Source: Stappia stellulata DSM 5886
GTDB lineage: Bacteria; Pseudomonadota; Alphaproteobacteria; Rhizobiales; Stappiaceae
NCBI RefSeq assembly: GCF_000423705.1
Contig: NZ_KE384082.1
Location: 804,843-868,842 of the forward strand
DNA: 64,000 nucleotides
Direction: 5' to 3'
A program made the position numbers and the translations under genes. This document shows, one piece after another, positions 9,358 to 18,465 of this stretch (position 1 is its first letter; each line of letters starts with the position of its first letter). The notes beneath the pieces are model-generated. The model saw only the letters and a program-made list of their open reading frames with translations, made no database searches and had not been told where the DNA came from.

Positions 9358-9374
9358 TTTGGAATGATTCTAAT
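9358..9374 (+). promoter_or_regulatory. Iron control element (ICE, Irr-binding box) upstream of bfr
   Basis: TTTGGAATGATTCTAAT matches the alphaproteobacterial ICE consensus TTTRGAAYNRTTCYAAA at 16 of 17 positions. It lies 63 bp upstream of bfr in the region expected for core promoter elements. In related bacteria Irr represses iron-storage genes through such boxes when iron is scarce. The box is seen; Irr binding is inferred. Confidence 0.8.
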
Positions 9375-9437
9375 TTGTACAAGATGATCGCGGACTAGAC
9401 GACGAGGCCGACGATCCGTTAAGCGCAGGAGATTTTT

Positions 9438-9923
9438 ATGAAGGGCAGTGAAAAGGTCATTGAGCGACTGAACGAGGCGCTCTTGCTCGAACTCGGAGCC
9501 GTCAACCAGTACTGGCTTCACTACCGCATGCTCGACGACTGGGGCCTTGGAAAACTCGCCAAGAAGGAGCGCGAGGAATCCATCGAGGAAATGCATCACG
9601 CCGACAAAATCATCGAGCGGATCATTTTTCTGGAAGGTCACCCGAACCTCCAGAAGGTCGGCGCGCTGCGCATTGGCCAGGACATCAAGGAGGTTCTGGA
9701 ATCCGATCTCGCCGGCGAGCACGATGCACGCGCCTCCTATTCCAAGTCCCGCGACATCTGCCATGACGAGGGCGACTACGTCACGATGAAGCTGTTTGAG
9801 GAACTGCTGAAGGACGAGGAAGGTCATATCGACTTCCTCGAGACCCAGCTCGATCTCCTCGAGAAGCTCGGCACGGAGCGCTATTCGCTTCTCAATGCCA
9901 CCTCGGCCGACGCAGAAGACTGA
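9438..9923 (+). CDS. bfr: Bacterioferritin
   Basis: Cytoplasmic 24-mer iron-storage protein with a ferroxidase di-iron site (161 aa). The ferroxidase ligands fall at the same numbers as in E. coli Bfr: Glu18, Glu51, His54, Glu94, Glu127 and His130. Met52, the haem ligand, is present in [30 protein letters not shown] is the classical Bfr segment. AGGAG precedes ATG 9438 by 6 nt. The upstream ICE box suggests repression by Irr at low iron. No bacterioferritin-associated ferredoxin gene is adjacent. Confidence 0.96.
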   Translation: MKGSEKVIERLNEALLLELGAVNQYWLHYRMLDDWGLGKLAKKEREESIEEMHHADKIIERIIFLEGHPNLQKVGALRIGQDIKEVLESDLAGEHDARASYSKSRDICHDEGDYVTMKLFEELLKDEEGHIDFLETQLDLLEKLGTERYSLLNATSADAED

Positions 9924-9930
9924 CAACCAC

Positions 9931-9963
9931 GCCCTGCCGCGCCGGCAAGATGCGCGGCAGGGC
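9931..9963 (+). terminator. Strong hairpin after bfr
   Basis: A perfect 12-bp GC stem (GCCCTGCCGCGC / GCGCGGCAGGGC) with a 9-nt loop begins 7 nt after the bfr stop. The following bases are not T-rich, so it is a terminator-like or mRNA-protecting structure. Confidence 0.65.
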
Positions 9964-10171
9964 ATACGCTCCCTGCCACCTTCCGAAAACCGAGACCTTC
10001 TGTCGCTTTCGCGCAGCCGCATTCGCCTTGGCTCACTTTCGCGCATAAATCGCAAATCAAAAAACAGCAACCAAAACGCGCTTTTTGCGCTATGCTTGAG
10101 GGAGAGTTCCATCAAGCCGGTCAGGATCCGGCGTGCCGCCAGATCGGCGGAACGACGAAAGGAACGGGTCC

Positions 10172-11332
10172 ATGCCGCTGCAGCCCGGGTTCGACTTTGC
10201 AGAGGCGACAGCGACCATTGCGCTGTCCCAGGCAATCTACGACGCCCCCGCCATTCCGGTGCCCACCCCGAGCCCACAGTCGCTTGGCTGGTCAAAGATC
10301 AACGCCCTCTCGCCGAGCGGCCCGACCCTTCTTGACAACCTTTGGGAGGTCTGGCGCAACGATGCCAGGCCAAACCAATACGCCATCGTCGTGCGCGGCA
10401 CGGTCGACAGCAAGGCCAGCATTCTCGCCGATCTCCTGCTTCCTCTCGTCGACGCGCGGCTCGACCTCGGCATCGAGACCGGCGGGTTCAAACTCGAGTT
10501 TCCCTTTCATCTGGCCCGCGACGAGGCCGGCAGCGCGGTGGTGGCCGGCACTCACATGGGCTTCAGCCTCAGCCTGTTCCTGATGCTTCTGACAACGGAC
10601 CGGCCGCTTCTTACGACGCTCTTCACGCTCGCCGTTGCCCCCGACACGGAGATCCTCATCACCGGACACAGCCAGGGCGCATCGATCGCAACGCTTCTGA
10701 CGTCCTTCGTGCGCCATGCATCGGGTGTGTTCTCGAGCATCGCCAAGCCCTCCTACAAGACCTATGTCTTCGCACCGGCCAAGCCCGGAAACGACCACTA
10801 TGGCTACGATTACATGGCCATCGCCGGTGTGGCGGGCATGGGATGGAGCATTGTCAGCACGCAAGGCTGGGTCCCCCAGGTGCCCTTCACCCTGCAAATC
10901 CCCGGTGACATCAACACCCCCAATCCGCTGCGCGACTACAAGGGCGCGCGCAATGGAACCGTGGCCCCCCGGGTTGCGGCACTTTGCGCAACCGTCGAAC
11001 CGTCCGTCGAAGACGCCAGACGACAGGTCATCGCGCATGGCCAGCGCGTTGCGGACACGCTGAAGCGCGAACTCGAGAGCGAACCGCTCGTCTTCGACGC
11101 CGCGCTTCTCGGCGCCTCCCGACCGGCCGTTCTCGACGGATCCGCGCTTGCCGGCGCGATCGACAGCATCCTGTCGCATATCCAGCTGTCGCTGAATTTC
11201 ACCACGGCCGGGGCGCTGGTTCCGCTCTTTGCTGTTCCGGGCGACAACCCGGATGACCCTTCGGATTTCTTCTGGCAACACCATCTCGGCAACTACTGGA
11301 CATACATGCAGGCGCAATACGGGTCTTCCTGA
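10172..11332 (+). CDS. Lipase-like alpha/beta-hydrolase (class 3 type)
   Basis: Probable serine esterase or lipase (386 aa). The nucleophile elbow GHSQG places the catalytic Ser at residue 167, after a hydrophobic strand EILITGHSQGASIATLL. An N-terminal strand YAIVVRGTV resembles the oxyanion-hole strand of class 3 lipases. I see no signal peptide, so it looks cytoplasmic or exported by another route. Start ATG 10172 has GAAAGGAAC upstream. Substrate unknown; the acid and His of the triad cannot be assigned with confidence. It precedes the exported hydratase homologue by 122 bp on the same strand. Confidence 0.7.
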   Translation: MPLQPGFDFAEATATIALSQAIYDAPAIPVPTPSPQSLGWSKINALSPSGPTLLDNLWEVWRNDARPNQYAIVVRGTVDSKASILADLLLPLVDARLDLGIETGGFKLEFPFHLARDEAGSAVVAGTHMGFSLSLFLMLLTTDRPLLTTLFTLAVAPDTEILITGHSQGASIATLLTSFVRHASGVFSSIAKPSYKTYVFAPAKPGNDHYGYDYMAIAGVAGMGWSIVSTQGWVPQVPFTLQIPGDINTPNPLRDYKGARNGTVAPRVAALCATVEPSVEDARRQVIAHGQRVADTLKRELESEPLVFDAALLGASRPAVLDGSALAGAIDSILSHIQLSLNFTTAGALVPLFAVPGDNPDDPSDFFWQHHLGNYWTYMQAQYGSS

Positions 11333-11454
11333 TCCGCGCATCGCCGGGACGTGCAGGACACAACGGCACACAACCCGCTTGTCATGGCCCTCCCCTCGCG
11401 GCACTCTCCGGCGGAGAAGGGCACCGGTCGTGCCCGACCGGGGGGGATACGTGC

Positions 11455-12321
11455 ATGCGAAAGACTGGTCTTGCCCTGGCGATTGGCGCCGTTCTTCTTC
11501 ACATACCGGCGGCGCAGGCTGCGTGCCCGGCCGGCACGACAATTGATGCCTTTGTCGCCGACCGCGCAGCCGCCCGTCCCGCTGCGCCGCCGATTGCGGT
11601 CGACGGTTCGCTGGAAGACGCGTTCTGCGCGCAGGCGATGATCGTCGACCGTCTGTCGAAGGACCTCGGACCGGTGGTCGGCTACAAGGCGGGTCTCACC
11701 TCGCCTCCGGCTCAGAAAGCTTTCGGCGTCGAGGAACCGGTGTTCGGCACGCTCTTGCGCGACATGCTCCTCGAATCCGGTGCAAGCCTTCGCGCCGGCG
11801 ATGCCGTAAGGTCACTGTTCGAGGCGGATCTGATCGTCGAGATCGGCGACGCCGCCGTGAACGATGCGACGACACCCACCGAGGTTCTTGCCGCCATTCG
11901 CGGCGTGCGACCGTTTCTGGAGCTTCCGGCGCTGGTCGCACCGCTCGACATCCAGCTCAACGGGCCGATGATCACCGCAATCAACGTCGGCGCCTGGCGC
12001 GGGGTGATGGGCGACCTGATCGAGATGCCCGCGGACGAGGCAGGCGTGGCGATGCTGGCCGACTTCACCGCGCGCCTCACCGACGAGGCGACCGGCGAGA
12101 CAATCTCGGCCGCACCGGGCAAGGCCGTGCTCGGCCATCCGCTGAACGCGGTGATCTGGATCGCCGGCGTTCTCAAGGCACAAGGCAAGGCGCTTAAACC
12201 CGGCGATCTCGTCTCGGTCGGTTCGATCGGCCCGCTCAACCCGATGAAACCGGGCCAGAGCGTGCGTCTCACCTATGAGGGGCTGCCCGGCACGCCAAGC
12301 GTCACCGCAACCTTCAAGTAA
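11455..12321 (+). CDS. Exported 2-keto-4-pentenoate hydratase-like protein
   Basis: Member of the MhpD / fumarylacetoacetase fold family (288 aa) with an N-terminal Sec signal peptide: MRK, then a hydrophobic core, and cleavage after AQA at about residue 22. The motif VVGYKAGLTSPPAQKAFGVEEPVFGTLL corresponds to the active-site region of MhpD-type hydratases, and SLFEADLIVEIGDA carries the acidic metal-ligand pattern. Cytoplasmic relatives hydrate 2-hydroxypentadienoate in aromatic meta-cleavage; a periplasmic member cannot share that metabolic context, so its substrate is unknown. A purine-rich stretch precedes ATG 11455. It converges on tex, with 14 bp between the stop codons. Confidence 0.75.
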   Translation: MRKTGLALAIGAVLLHIPAAQAACPAGTTIDAFVADRAAARPAAPPIAVDGSLEDAFCAQAMIVDRLSKDLGPVVGYKAGLTSPPAQKAFGVEEPVFGTLLRDMLLESGASLRAGDAVRSLFEADLIVEIGDAAVNDATTPTEVLAAIRGVRPFLELPALVAPLDIQLNGPMITAINVGAWRGVMGDLIEMPADEAGVAMLADFTARLTDEATGETISAAPGKAVLGHPLNAVIWIAGVLKAQGKALKPGDLVSVGSIGPLNPMKPGQSVRLTYEGLPGTPSVTATFK

Positions 12322-12335
12322 GCCCGGATCTGGTT

Positions 12336-14777
12336 TCAGCGCTTCTTCTTGTTGAAGGCGGCGGCAAGGGCAGCCGCCATGGCGCCATCCCCCGAGCCGC
12401 CGTCCGATCCTCGTCCCTGCGAGCCGCCTCCGCCCTTTGGCCGGGGCTTGTTCGGCGCCCCGCCCTTCGGGCCGCTCCCGCGCGGAGCGCGGTCGCCGGG
12501 AACAGAACCACGCGCGCCCGGCTGGCCGGCGTCGGCGCCTGCGTCCTTGCGCATGGTCAGGGCGATGCGCTTGCGCGGCATGTCGACCTCAAGCACGCGC
12601 ACCCGCACGATCTCGCCGGCTTTCACCACCTCGGCCGGGTCCCGCACGAAGCGGTCGGCGATCTGCGACACATGCACCAGCCCGTCCTGATGCACGCCGA
12701 TATCGACGAAGGCACCGAAGTTGGTAACATTTGTAACGGTGCCCTCGAGCGCCATTCCGGGTTTGAGATCGGCCATGGTCTCCACCCCGTCCTGAAGCTT
12801 CGCGGTGCGAAACTCCGGGCGCGGATCGCGGCCGGGCTTTTCCAGCTCTGCCAGAATGTCGCGCACGGTGGGCAAGCCGAAGCTGTCGTCGACGAAATCC
12901 TCCGGGTCGAGCGCCTTGAGCCGCTGCGCATTGCCCATCACCTCGGATAGCGGACGCCCGCAGGCCTTCACGATCCGTTCGGCGACCGGATAGGCCTCCG
13001 GGTGGACAGAGGACGCGTCAAGCGGATTGTCCCCGCCCGGAATGCGCAGGAAGCCGGCACATTGCTCGAACGCCTTCGGCCCGAGACGGGCGACGGCAAG
13101 CAGATCCTTGCGCGAGCGAAACGCGCCATTCGAATCGCGATGCGCCACGACCGCATCGGCAAGGCCGGCGGAAAGACCGGATACCCGGGTCAGCAGCGGC
13201 GCCGATGCGGTGTTGAGATCGACGCCGACGGCATTCACCGCATCCTCGACAACCGCATCGAGCGCGCGGGCGAGCTTGGTCTGGTTCACATCGTGCTGAT
13301 ACTGGCCGACGCCGATCGACTTCGGCTCGATCTTCACAAGCTCGGCCAGCGGGTCCTGCAGGCGGCGGGCAATCGAGGCCGCGCCGCGCAGCGAAACATC
13401 CACGTCGGGCATCTCGCGCGCAGCCAGCGCGCTTGCCGAATAGATCGAGGCGCCTGCCTCGTTGACGATCACCTTGACGGGACGCGCAGCAACCGGAATG
13501 TCGCCGAGGAGGTCGCCGACCAGCCGGTCGGTCTCCCGGCTCGCGGTGCCGTTGCCGATCGCGACGAGGGCGATCTTGTGTTTGGCGATCAGCGCGAGCA
13601 GCGTGTTGCGCGTGCCGGCGACATCATTGCGCGGCTGAAACGGATAGACCGTCGCGGTCTCCACCAGCTTGCCGGTCACATCGACCACGGCGACCTTGAC
13701 CCCGGTGCGAATGCCGGGATCGAGACCGAGAACGGTCGAGTGTCCCGCAGGTGCTGCGAGCAGCAAGTCCTTGAGGTTGCGGGCGAAGACATTGATCGCC
13801 TCGTCCTCGGAGCGCTCGCGCAATTGCGTCATCAGGTCGAGTTCCAGATGCAGCGCAAGCTTCACCCGCCAGGCCCAGCGCGCGGTCTCCGCAAGCCAGC
13901 GATCCGCCGGACGGCCCTCGTCGGCAATGCCGGCCGCCGCCATCACCATGCGTTCCACCGGCTTGACCGGCGCGGGATCCTCGGCGTCCACGGTGAGGTC
14001 GAGCGCAAGCACGCCCTCGTTGCGCCCGCGCAGCAGCGCCAATGCGCGATGGCTCGGAATATCCGCCCATTTCTCGCGATAATCGAAATAGTCGGAGAAC
14101 TTGGCGCCCGCCTCTTCCTGGCCCTCGACCACGCGCGACTGCACGACACCGCCGCGCATCAGGTGCTGGCGCAGCCGGCCGACCAGCGCCGCGTCCTCCG
14201 CGAAACGCTCCATCAGGATCTGGCGTGCGCCGTCGAGCGCGGCCTTTTCATCCACGACGCCCTTGTCGGCATCGATGAAACGGCCGGCCTCCGCCTGCGG
14301 ATCGCGTGCCGGCTCGCCGAGCAACAGATCGGCCAGCGGCTCCAGCCCGGCTTCGCGCGCGATCTGAGCCTTGGTGCGCCGCTTCTTCTTGTAGGGCAGA
14401 TAGAGATCCTCGAGCTGCGCCTTGGTTTCCGCTGCCGCAATCCGGCCCGCGAGATCCGTGTCGAGCTTGCCCTGTTCGTCGATGGAGGCAACGATGGCCG
14501 CGCGCCGGTCCTCCAGCTCGCGCAGATAGACGAGCCGCTCTTCCAGCGTGCGCAGCTGCGTGTCGTCCAGGCCGCCGGTCGCTTCCTTGCGGTAACGCGC
14601 GACAAAGGGAACGGTCGCCCCGCCATCAAGCAACTCCACCGTGGCAACGACCTGCTCGGGCCGACAGCCGAGCTCTGTCGCGATGCGGGTGCTGATCCGG
14701 GCAAGAAGGTCTTTCGCGCCCGCGGGAGCGGCGTTCGGTCCGGCGGAGGCTGGGGCGGATACGGGGGTATCGATCAT
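12336..14777 (-). CDS. tex: Tex-family RNA-binding transcription accessory protein
   Basis: Nucleic-acid-binding protein linked to transcription elongation and stress tolerance (about 813 aa). Domains in order: N-terminal Tex helical region ([18 protein letters not shown]), YqgF RNase H-like domain ([19 protein letters not shown]), helix-hairpin-helix ([19 protein letters not shown]) and an S1 domain ([21 protein letters not shown]). The C-terminus is Gly/Pro/Arg-rich and low complexity, ending in NKKKR. The start ATG 14777 is preceded by CAGGACAG; an upstream in-frame ATG at 14816 would add 13 residues. Confidence 0.93.
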   Translation of the reverse strand: MIDTPVSAPASAGPNAAPAGAKDLLARISTRIATELGCRPEQVVATVELLDGGATVPFVARYRKEATGGLDDTQLRTLEERLVYLRELEDRRAAIVASIDEQGKLDTDLAGRIAAAETKAQLEDLYLPYKKKRRTKAQIAREAGLEPLADLLLGEPARDPQAEAGRFIDADKGVVDEKAALDGARQILMERFAEDAALVGRLRQHLMRGGVVQSRVVEGQEEAGAKFSDYFDYREKWADIPSHRALALLRGRNEGVLALDLTVDAEDPAPVKPVERMVMAAAGIADEGRPADRWLAETARWAWRVKLALHLELDLMTQLRERSEDEAINVFARNLKDLLLAAPAGHSTVLGLDPGIRTGVKVAVVDVTGKLVETATVYPFQPRNDVAGTRNTLLALIAKHKIALVAIGNGTASRETDRLVGDLLGDIPVAARPVKVIVNEAGASIYSASALAAREMPDVDVSLRGAASIARRLQDPLAELVKIEPKSIGVGQYQHDVNQTKLARALDAVVEDAVNAVGVDLNTASAPLLTRVSGLSAGLADAVVAHRDSNGAFRSRKDLLAVARLGPKAFEQCAGFLRIPGGDNPLDASSVHPEAYPVAERIVKACGRPLSEVMGNAQRLKALDPEDFVDDSFGLPTVRDILAELEKPGRDPRPEFRTAKLQDGVETMADLKPGMALEGTVTNVTNFGAFVDIGVHQDGLVHVSQIADRFVRDPAEVVKAGEIVRVRVLEVDMPRKRIALTMRKDAGADAGQPGARGSVPGDRAPRGSGPKGGAPNKPRPKGGGGSQGRGSDGGSGDGAMAAALAAAFNKKKR

Positions 14778-14839
14778 GGGATTTTCTGTCCTGAAAACGT
14801 GTCGGTTCGACGGCACAGGAAGGAACGAAACCGCGCTGC

Positions 14840-15952
14840 TCAGCGCACCACGGTGATGCGATGGGCCGCGCGCGTCACGGCGGTATAGAGCCAGCGGTCG
14901 CGGTACTCGCGAAAGGCGTAGCTTTCATCGAACAGCACGATGTCGTCCCATTGCGAACCCTGCGCCTTGTGAACGGTGAGCGCATAGCCGTAGTCGAATT
15001 CGTCGGAGCGCCGGCGAATGGCATAGGGAAGCTGCTCCGCCCCATCCTCGAACAGCCCCGGCAACACCTTGACGGAGATCTTCGCCTTGCCGCCTGCCTC
15101 GTCCTCGGGCTTCACATCGAAGCGGAGTGTGTTGCCGCGCGAGGGCCGAAGCCGTGCCACGGTCCAGAGCCCGCCGTTGAGCAGGCCCTTGGCCTTGTCG
15201 TTTCGAAGGCAGACGAGCTTGTCGCCGACCGCCGGCATCTGGGTGGTGAAGCCCTTAAGCTCGCGGATGCGCCCGTTGTAGAGGCGGCGCGTCCGGTTGG
15301 TCCCCACCAGCACCTGGTCGGCGGCAAGGATCGCCTCGGCATCGATTTCCCGGCGTGAGATGATGCGGCTGTCGCCGTATTCGCCTGGGTCCAGCGTACC
15401 GCCCTCGCGGATCAGCATCGACATATGCACGATCGGATTGTCGCGCGCCTGACGGTGCACCTCCGTCAGCATGATGTCCGGTTCGGCTTCGGTGAAGAAG
15501 CCGCCGCCCTTGACCGGGGGAAGCTGTGCCGGATCGCCCAGCACCAGCACCGGCGTGCCGAAGGACAGGAGATCGCGGCCAAGATCCTCGTCGACCATCG
15601 AGCATTCGTCGATGACGATCAGTTTCGCCTTGGCGGCGACGCTGTCGCGGTTGATCGAGAAGCTCGGCCCCCCCTCCTCGTCATCGGTCTCTTCCTTGTG
15701 ACCGCGCGGGCGGTAGATCATCGCATGGATGGTGGTCGCCCCGTCGCAGCCCTTCTGGCGCAGCACATGCGCCGCCTTGCCGGTGAAGGCGCCAAAGGCC
15801 ACGTCCCCGTCGATGCCGGCCGCCAGATGCCGGGCGAGCGTCGTCTTGCCCGTTCCGGCAAAGCCGAACAGCCTGAACACCTGCTTGTCGCGCGATTTCA
15901 GCCAGCGCGCGGTTTCTGCGAGCGCGGCTTCTTGTTGCGGTGACCAATCCAT
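14840..15952 (-). CDS. RecD/Dda-like superfamily 1 DNA helicase
   Basis: ATP-dependent helicase (370 aa) of the short RecD-like/Dda type. Motif [16 protein letters not shown], motif [14 protein letters not shown], motif [14 protein letters not shown] and motifs [21 protein letters not shown] and LYTAVTRA are all present, so it is probably active. It is too short to be RecD of RecBCD and has no neighbouring recB or recC. It ends 62 bp before tex on the same strand and could be co-transcribed with it. Confidence 0.85.
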   Translation of the reverse strand: MDWSPQQEAALAETARWLKSRDKQVFRLFGFAGTGKTTLARHLAAGIDGDVAFGAFTGKAAHVLRQKGCDGATTIHAMIYRPRGHKEETDDEEGGPSFSINRDSVAAKAKLIVIDECSMVDEDLGRDLLSFGTPVLVLGDPAQLPPVKGGGFFTEAEPDIMLTEVHRQARDNPIVHMSMLIREGGTLDPGEYGDSRIISRREIDAEAILAADQVLVGTNRTRRLYNGRIRELKGFTTQMPAVGDKLVCLRNDKAKGLLNGGLWTVARLRPSRGNTLRFDVKPEDEAGGKAKISVKVLPGLFEDGAEQLPYAIRRRSDEFDYGYALTVHKAQGSQWDDIVLFDESYAFREYRDRWLYTAVTRAAHRITVVR

Positions 15953-16026
15953 GAAGCGATTCCCGTTGCCAACCGCCTCTGTCTACCCGGTTTGCACGCC
16001 GAATGGCACCCGCGCTTCCGGGGTTT

Positions 16027-17058
16027 TCAAGGGCCGGGATAGACCTTCACGCCGGTTCCGGTGACGGAGAAGCCGGCCATATAGGGATCGCGGTCGTCGA
16101 GCGCGATCTGGGAGGTGCCGGTGCGGATCGCCCAGCCCTCGATGGTCGGCACGATGGCCGGCACATCTCCCACCCGCGTTTCCTCCTTCACGCCGCCGGT
16201 GAAGAGCGAGCCGATCACGCTTTCATGCACGAATGTGTCGCCCGTCTTGAGCCGTCCGCGCGCATGCAATTGCGCGATCCGCGCGGATGTGCCGGTTCCG
16301 CAGGGGCTGCGATCAATGGCCCTGTCGCCATAGAAGACGGCGTTGCGGGCATCGGCGCCCGGCTGCGTCGCCGGCCCCGTCCACTGGATATGGGTGATGC
16401 CGCGAATGCGCGGATCGAGCGGATGCACCATCTCGAAGGTCTCGTTGAGACGCGCACGCAATAGAGGGCTGATCGACACCAGCCGGTCCACATCGATGGA
16501 TCCGACACCGGCGAAATTTTCCTGCGGCTCGACGATCGCATAAAAGTTTCCGCCATAGGCGACGTCGAAGGTGATGCGGCCAAGCTCCGGGCAGTCGATC
16601 TCCAGATCGCGCGCCGCCAGAAACGCCGGCACGTTGGTCAGCCGGACGGAGGCGACGTGTTCGCCCTCCATCGTGTAGTCGGCGGTGACCAGACCGGCCG
16701 GCGTGTCGAGCCGGGCCGTGCCGGGCGTCGCCGGGCGGATCAACCCCTCCTCGATGCCCATCGTCACCGTCCCGATGGTGCCGTGACCGCACATCGGCAG
16801 GCAGCCGGAAGTCTCGATGTAGAGAACGCCGATGTCGCAATCGTCGCGCGTCGGCGGATAGAGGATGGTGCCGGACATCATGTCGTGCCCGCGCGGCTCG
16901 AACATCAGCCCGGTGCGGATCCAGTCGTAGCGTGCGAGAAAATCGGCACGCCGCGCCAGCATCGTGTCACCGTCGAGCACCGGCCCGCCGCCGGCGACAA
17001 GGCGCACCGGATTCCCGCAAGTGTGTCCATCAATGCAAAAGAACGTGTGCCGCGCCAT
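16027..17058 (-). CDS. Proline racemase family: probable 4-hydroxyproline 2-epimerase
   Basis: Cofactor-independent epimerase (343 aa) converting trans-4-hydroxy-L-proline to cis-4-hydroxy-D-proline. Both catalytic cysteines are present: Cys90 in MCGHGTIG and Cys253 in DRSPCGTGTSA. This excludes the trans-3-hydroxyproline dehydratase branch, which has Thr at the second position. Proline racemase itself remains possible. The gene follows an FAD D-amino-acid dehydrogenase by 12 bp, matching the first two steps of bacterial hydroxyproline breakdown; the deaminase and aldehyde dehydrogenase of that pathway are not in the window. Confidence 0.85.
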   Translation of the reverse strand: MARHTFFCIDGHTCGNPVRLVAGGGPVLDGDTMLARRADFLARYDWIRTGLMFEPRGHDMMSGTILYPPTRDDCDIGVLYIETSGCLPMCGHGTIGTVTMGIEEGLIRPATPGTARLDTPAGLVTADYTMEGEHVASVRLTNVPAFLAARDLEIDCPELGRITFDVAYGGNFYAIVEPQENFAGVGSIDVDRLVSISPLLRARLNETFEMVHPLDPRIRGITHIQWTGPATQPGADARNAVFYGDRAIDRSPCGTGTSARIAQLHARGRLKTGDTFVHESVIGSLFTGGVKEETRVGDVPAIVPTIEGWAIRTGTSQIALDDRDPYMAGFSVTGTGVKVYPGP

Positions 17059-17070
17059 CGACGCCTCTCC

Positions 17071-18315
17071 TCAAAACCGGTCGACCGCATAGGGAACGAG
17101 ATCGATCTCCCGCCTGTTTCCGGAAATCATTCCCGCCACCAATTCGCCGGTCGTGGCGGCTTGCGTCAAGCCGTGATGCGCATGGCCGAAAGCGTAATAG
17201 ACCTGCGGCGCACGCCGGCTTCGTGAAATCACCGGCAGGCTGTCGGGAAGCGAGGGACGAAAGCCCATCCACCGCTCGCCACCCTCGACCGACAGCGACG
17301 GCGCGATCCGCCTCGCCCTCGACACCAGCGCATCGACGCGGGCCCAGTTGGGCGGCGCCTTCAGTCCGGCGAACTCCACCATGCCGCCAATACGCAACCC
17401 GCGTGCGATCGGCGACATCACGAAACCGTAGCCCGCCAGCATGATGAAACGGCGGAAGGAGACACCCGGTTCAGGCACGGTGATGTTGTAGCCGCGCTCG
17501 GTATCAAGCGGCACGTCCTCGCCAAGCGAAGCCGCCAGCGGCCGGGACCATGCGCCACAGGCGATCACAACCTTGTCGGCCTGAATCACTGGCCCGTCGC
17601 GCATTTGCAGTCGCGCCTCGCCATCCGTGCCGATCACGCTGACGACATCGCCACGCAGGATTTGGCCACCACGCTCCCGAACCACACGCTCAAGATCCAG
17701 ACACATGGCGTGGGGATCGTCGAGATGTGCCCAGCCGGGAAGGAACGCTCCGCCCGCGACCCCTGGCCCGAGGTCGGGTTCCATCTCGCGGATGGCGCGG
17801 GCGTCGAGTTCCTTGACCTCGATGCCGTGATCGCGCTGCAGCTGCCAGCCGGCACGCGCACGCGCAATCTCCGCCGGCTTGTCGAAGACATCGAGACAGC
17901 CTTCCGCGCGCAACCGTCCCCCGGTTCCGGTGTCCCTCCACAGGCGCTCCCACGCCGGCAGGGCATCCGCGTTCAGCGCGGCGATCGCCGAAACCGACCG
18001 CTTGAAGGCGGATGGACGCGAGGCGGACAAAAACCGCAGCATCCAGGGCAGGATGGAGGGGGCATAGGACGGGCGAACGGACAGGGGACCGAGCGGATCG
18101 AGCAGCCAGCCCGGCGCCTTGCGCCACACGCCGGGAGAGGCAAGCGGTGCAACATCGGTCCATGCAATACCGGACGCATTGCCGAGCGACGCGCCCGACC
18201 CGGGCTCGTTTCGCTCGATCAGCGTTACCTGATGCCCCCGGGTCTGCAGGGTGGCGGCAATGGCAAGGCCGACAATCCCGGCACCGACGATGTGAACGGA
18301 AGGGAGCTCTGTCAT
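17071..18315 (-). CDS. FAD-dependent D-amino-acid (probable D-hydroxyproline) dehydrogenase, DadA-like
   Basis: Single-chain flavoprotein (414 aa) of the DadA/DAO family that would oxidise cis-4-hydroxy-D-proline and pass electrons to the respiratory chain. The N-terminal dinucleotide fold reads VHIVGAGIVGLAIAATLQTRGHQVTLIERNEPGSGAS, and the C-terminus has GHAHHGLTQAATTGELVAGMI, both typical of DadA. The hydroxyproline assignment rests on the epimerase immediately downstream; D-alanine is the main alternative substrate. A TGATATATCA palindrome lies about 105 bp upstream and may be its operator. Confidence 0.8.
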   Translation of the reverse strand: MTELPSVHIVGAGIVGLAIAATLQTRGHQVTLIERNEPGSGASLGNASGIAWTDVAPLASPGVWRKAPGWLLDPLGPLSVRPSYAPSILPWMLRFLSASRPSAFKRSVSAIAALNADALPAWERLWRDTGTGGRLRAEGCLDVFDKPAEIARARAGWQLQRDHGIEVKELDARAIREMEPDLGPGVAGGAFLPGWAHLDDPHAMCLDLERVVRERGGQILRGDVVSVIGTDGEARLQMRDGPVIQADKVVIACGAWSRPLAASLGEDVPLDTERGYNITVPEPGVSFRRFIMLAGYGFVMSPIARGLRIGGMVEFAGLKAPPNWARVDALVSRARRIAPSLSVEGGERWMGFRPSLPDSLPVISRSRRAPQVYYAFGHAHHGLTQAATTGELVAGMISGNRREIDLVPYAVDRF

Positions 18316-18418
18316 GTCCTGAAATCAAACTCCGAAGGACCCGGCATGACGACGGGCGCAACCGCATGAGACATCCGCATATCCTGGCCTGCGGATCGGG
18401 AAGCTTGGTGTCCGCTGG

Positions 18419-18428
18419 TGATATATCA
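18419..18428. promoter_or_regulatory. Palindrome TGATATATCA, candidate GntR-type operator
   Basis: A perfect 10-bp palindrome in the 150-bp region upstream of the hydroxyproline pair and downstream of the ars-linked MFS gene. Its form resembles operators of FadR-subfamily GntR regulators, which commonly control hydroxyproline genes. No such regulator is adjacent. Confidence 0.4.
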
Positions 18429-18465
18429 GGAATATTCGCGAAGATTTCACTCCGTGCCCGGCGTG

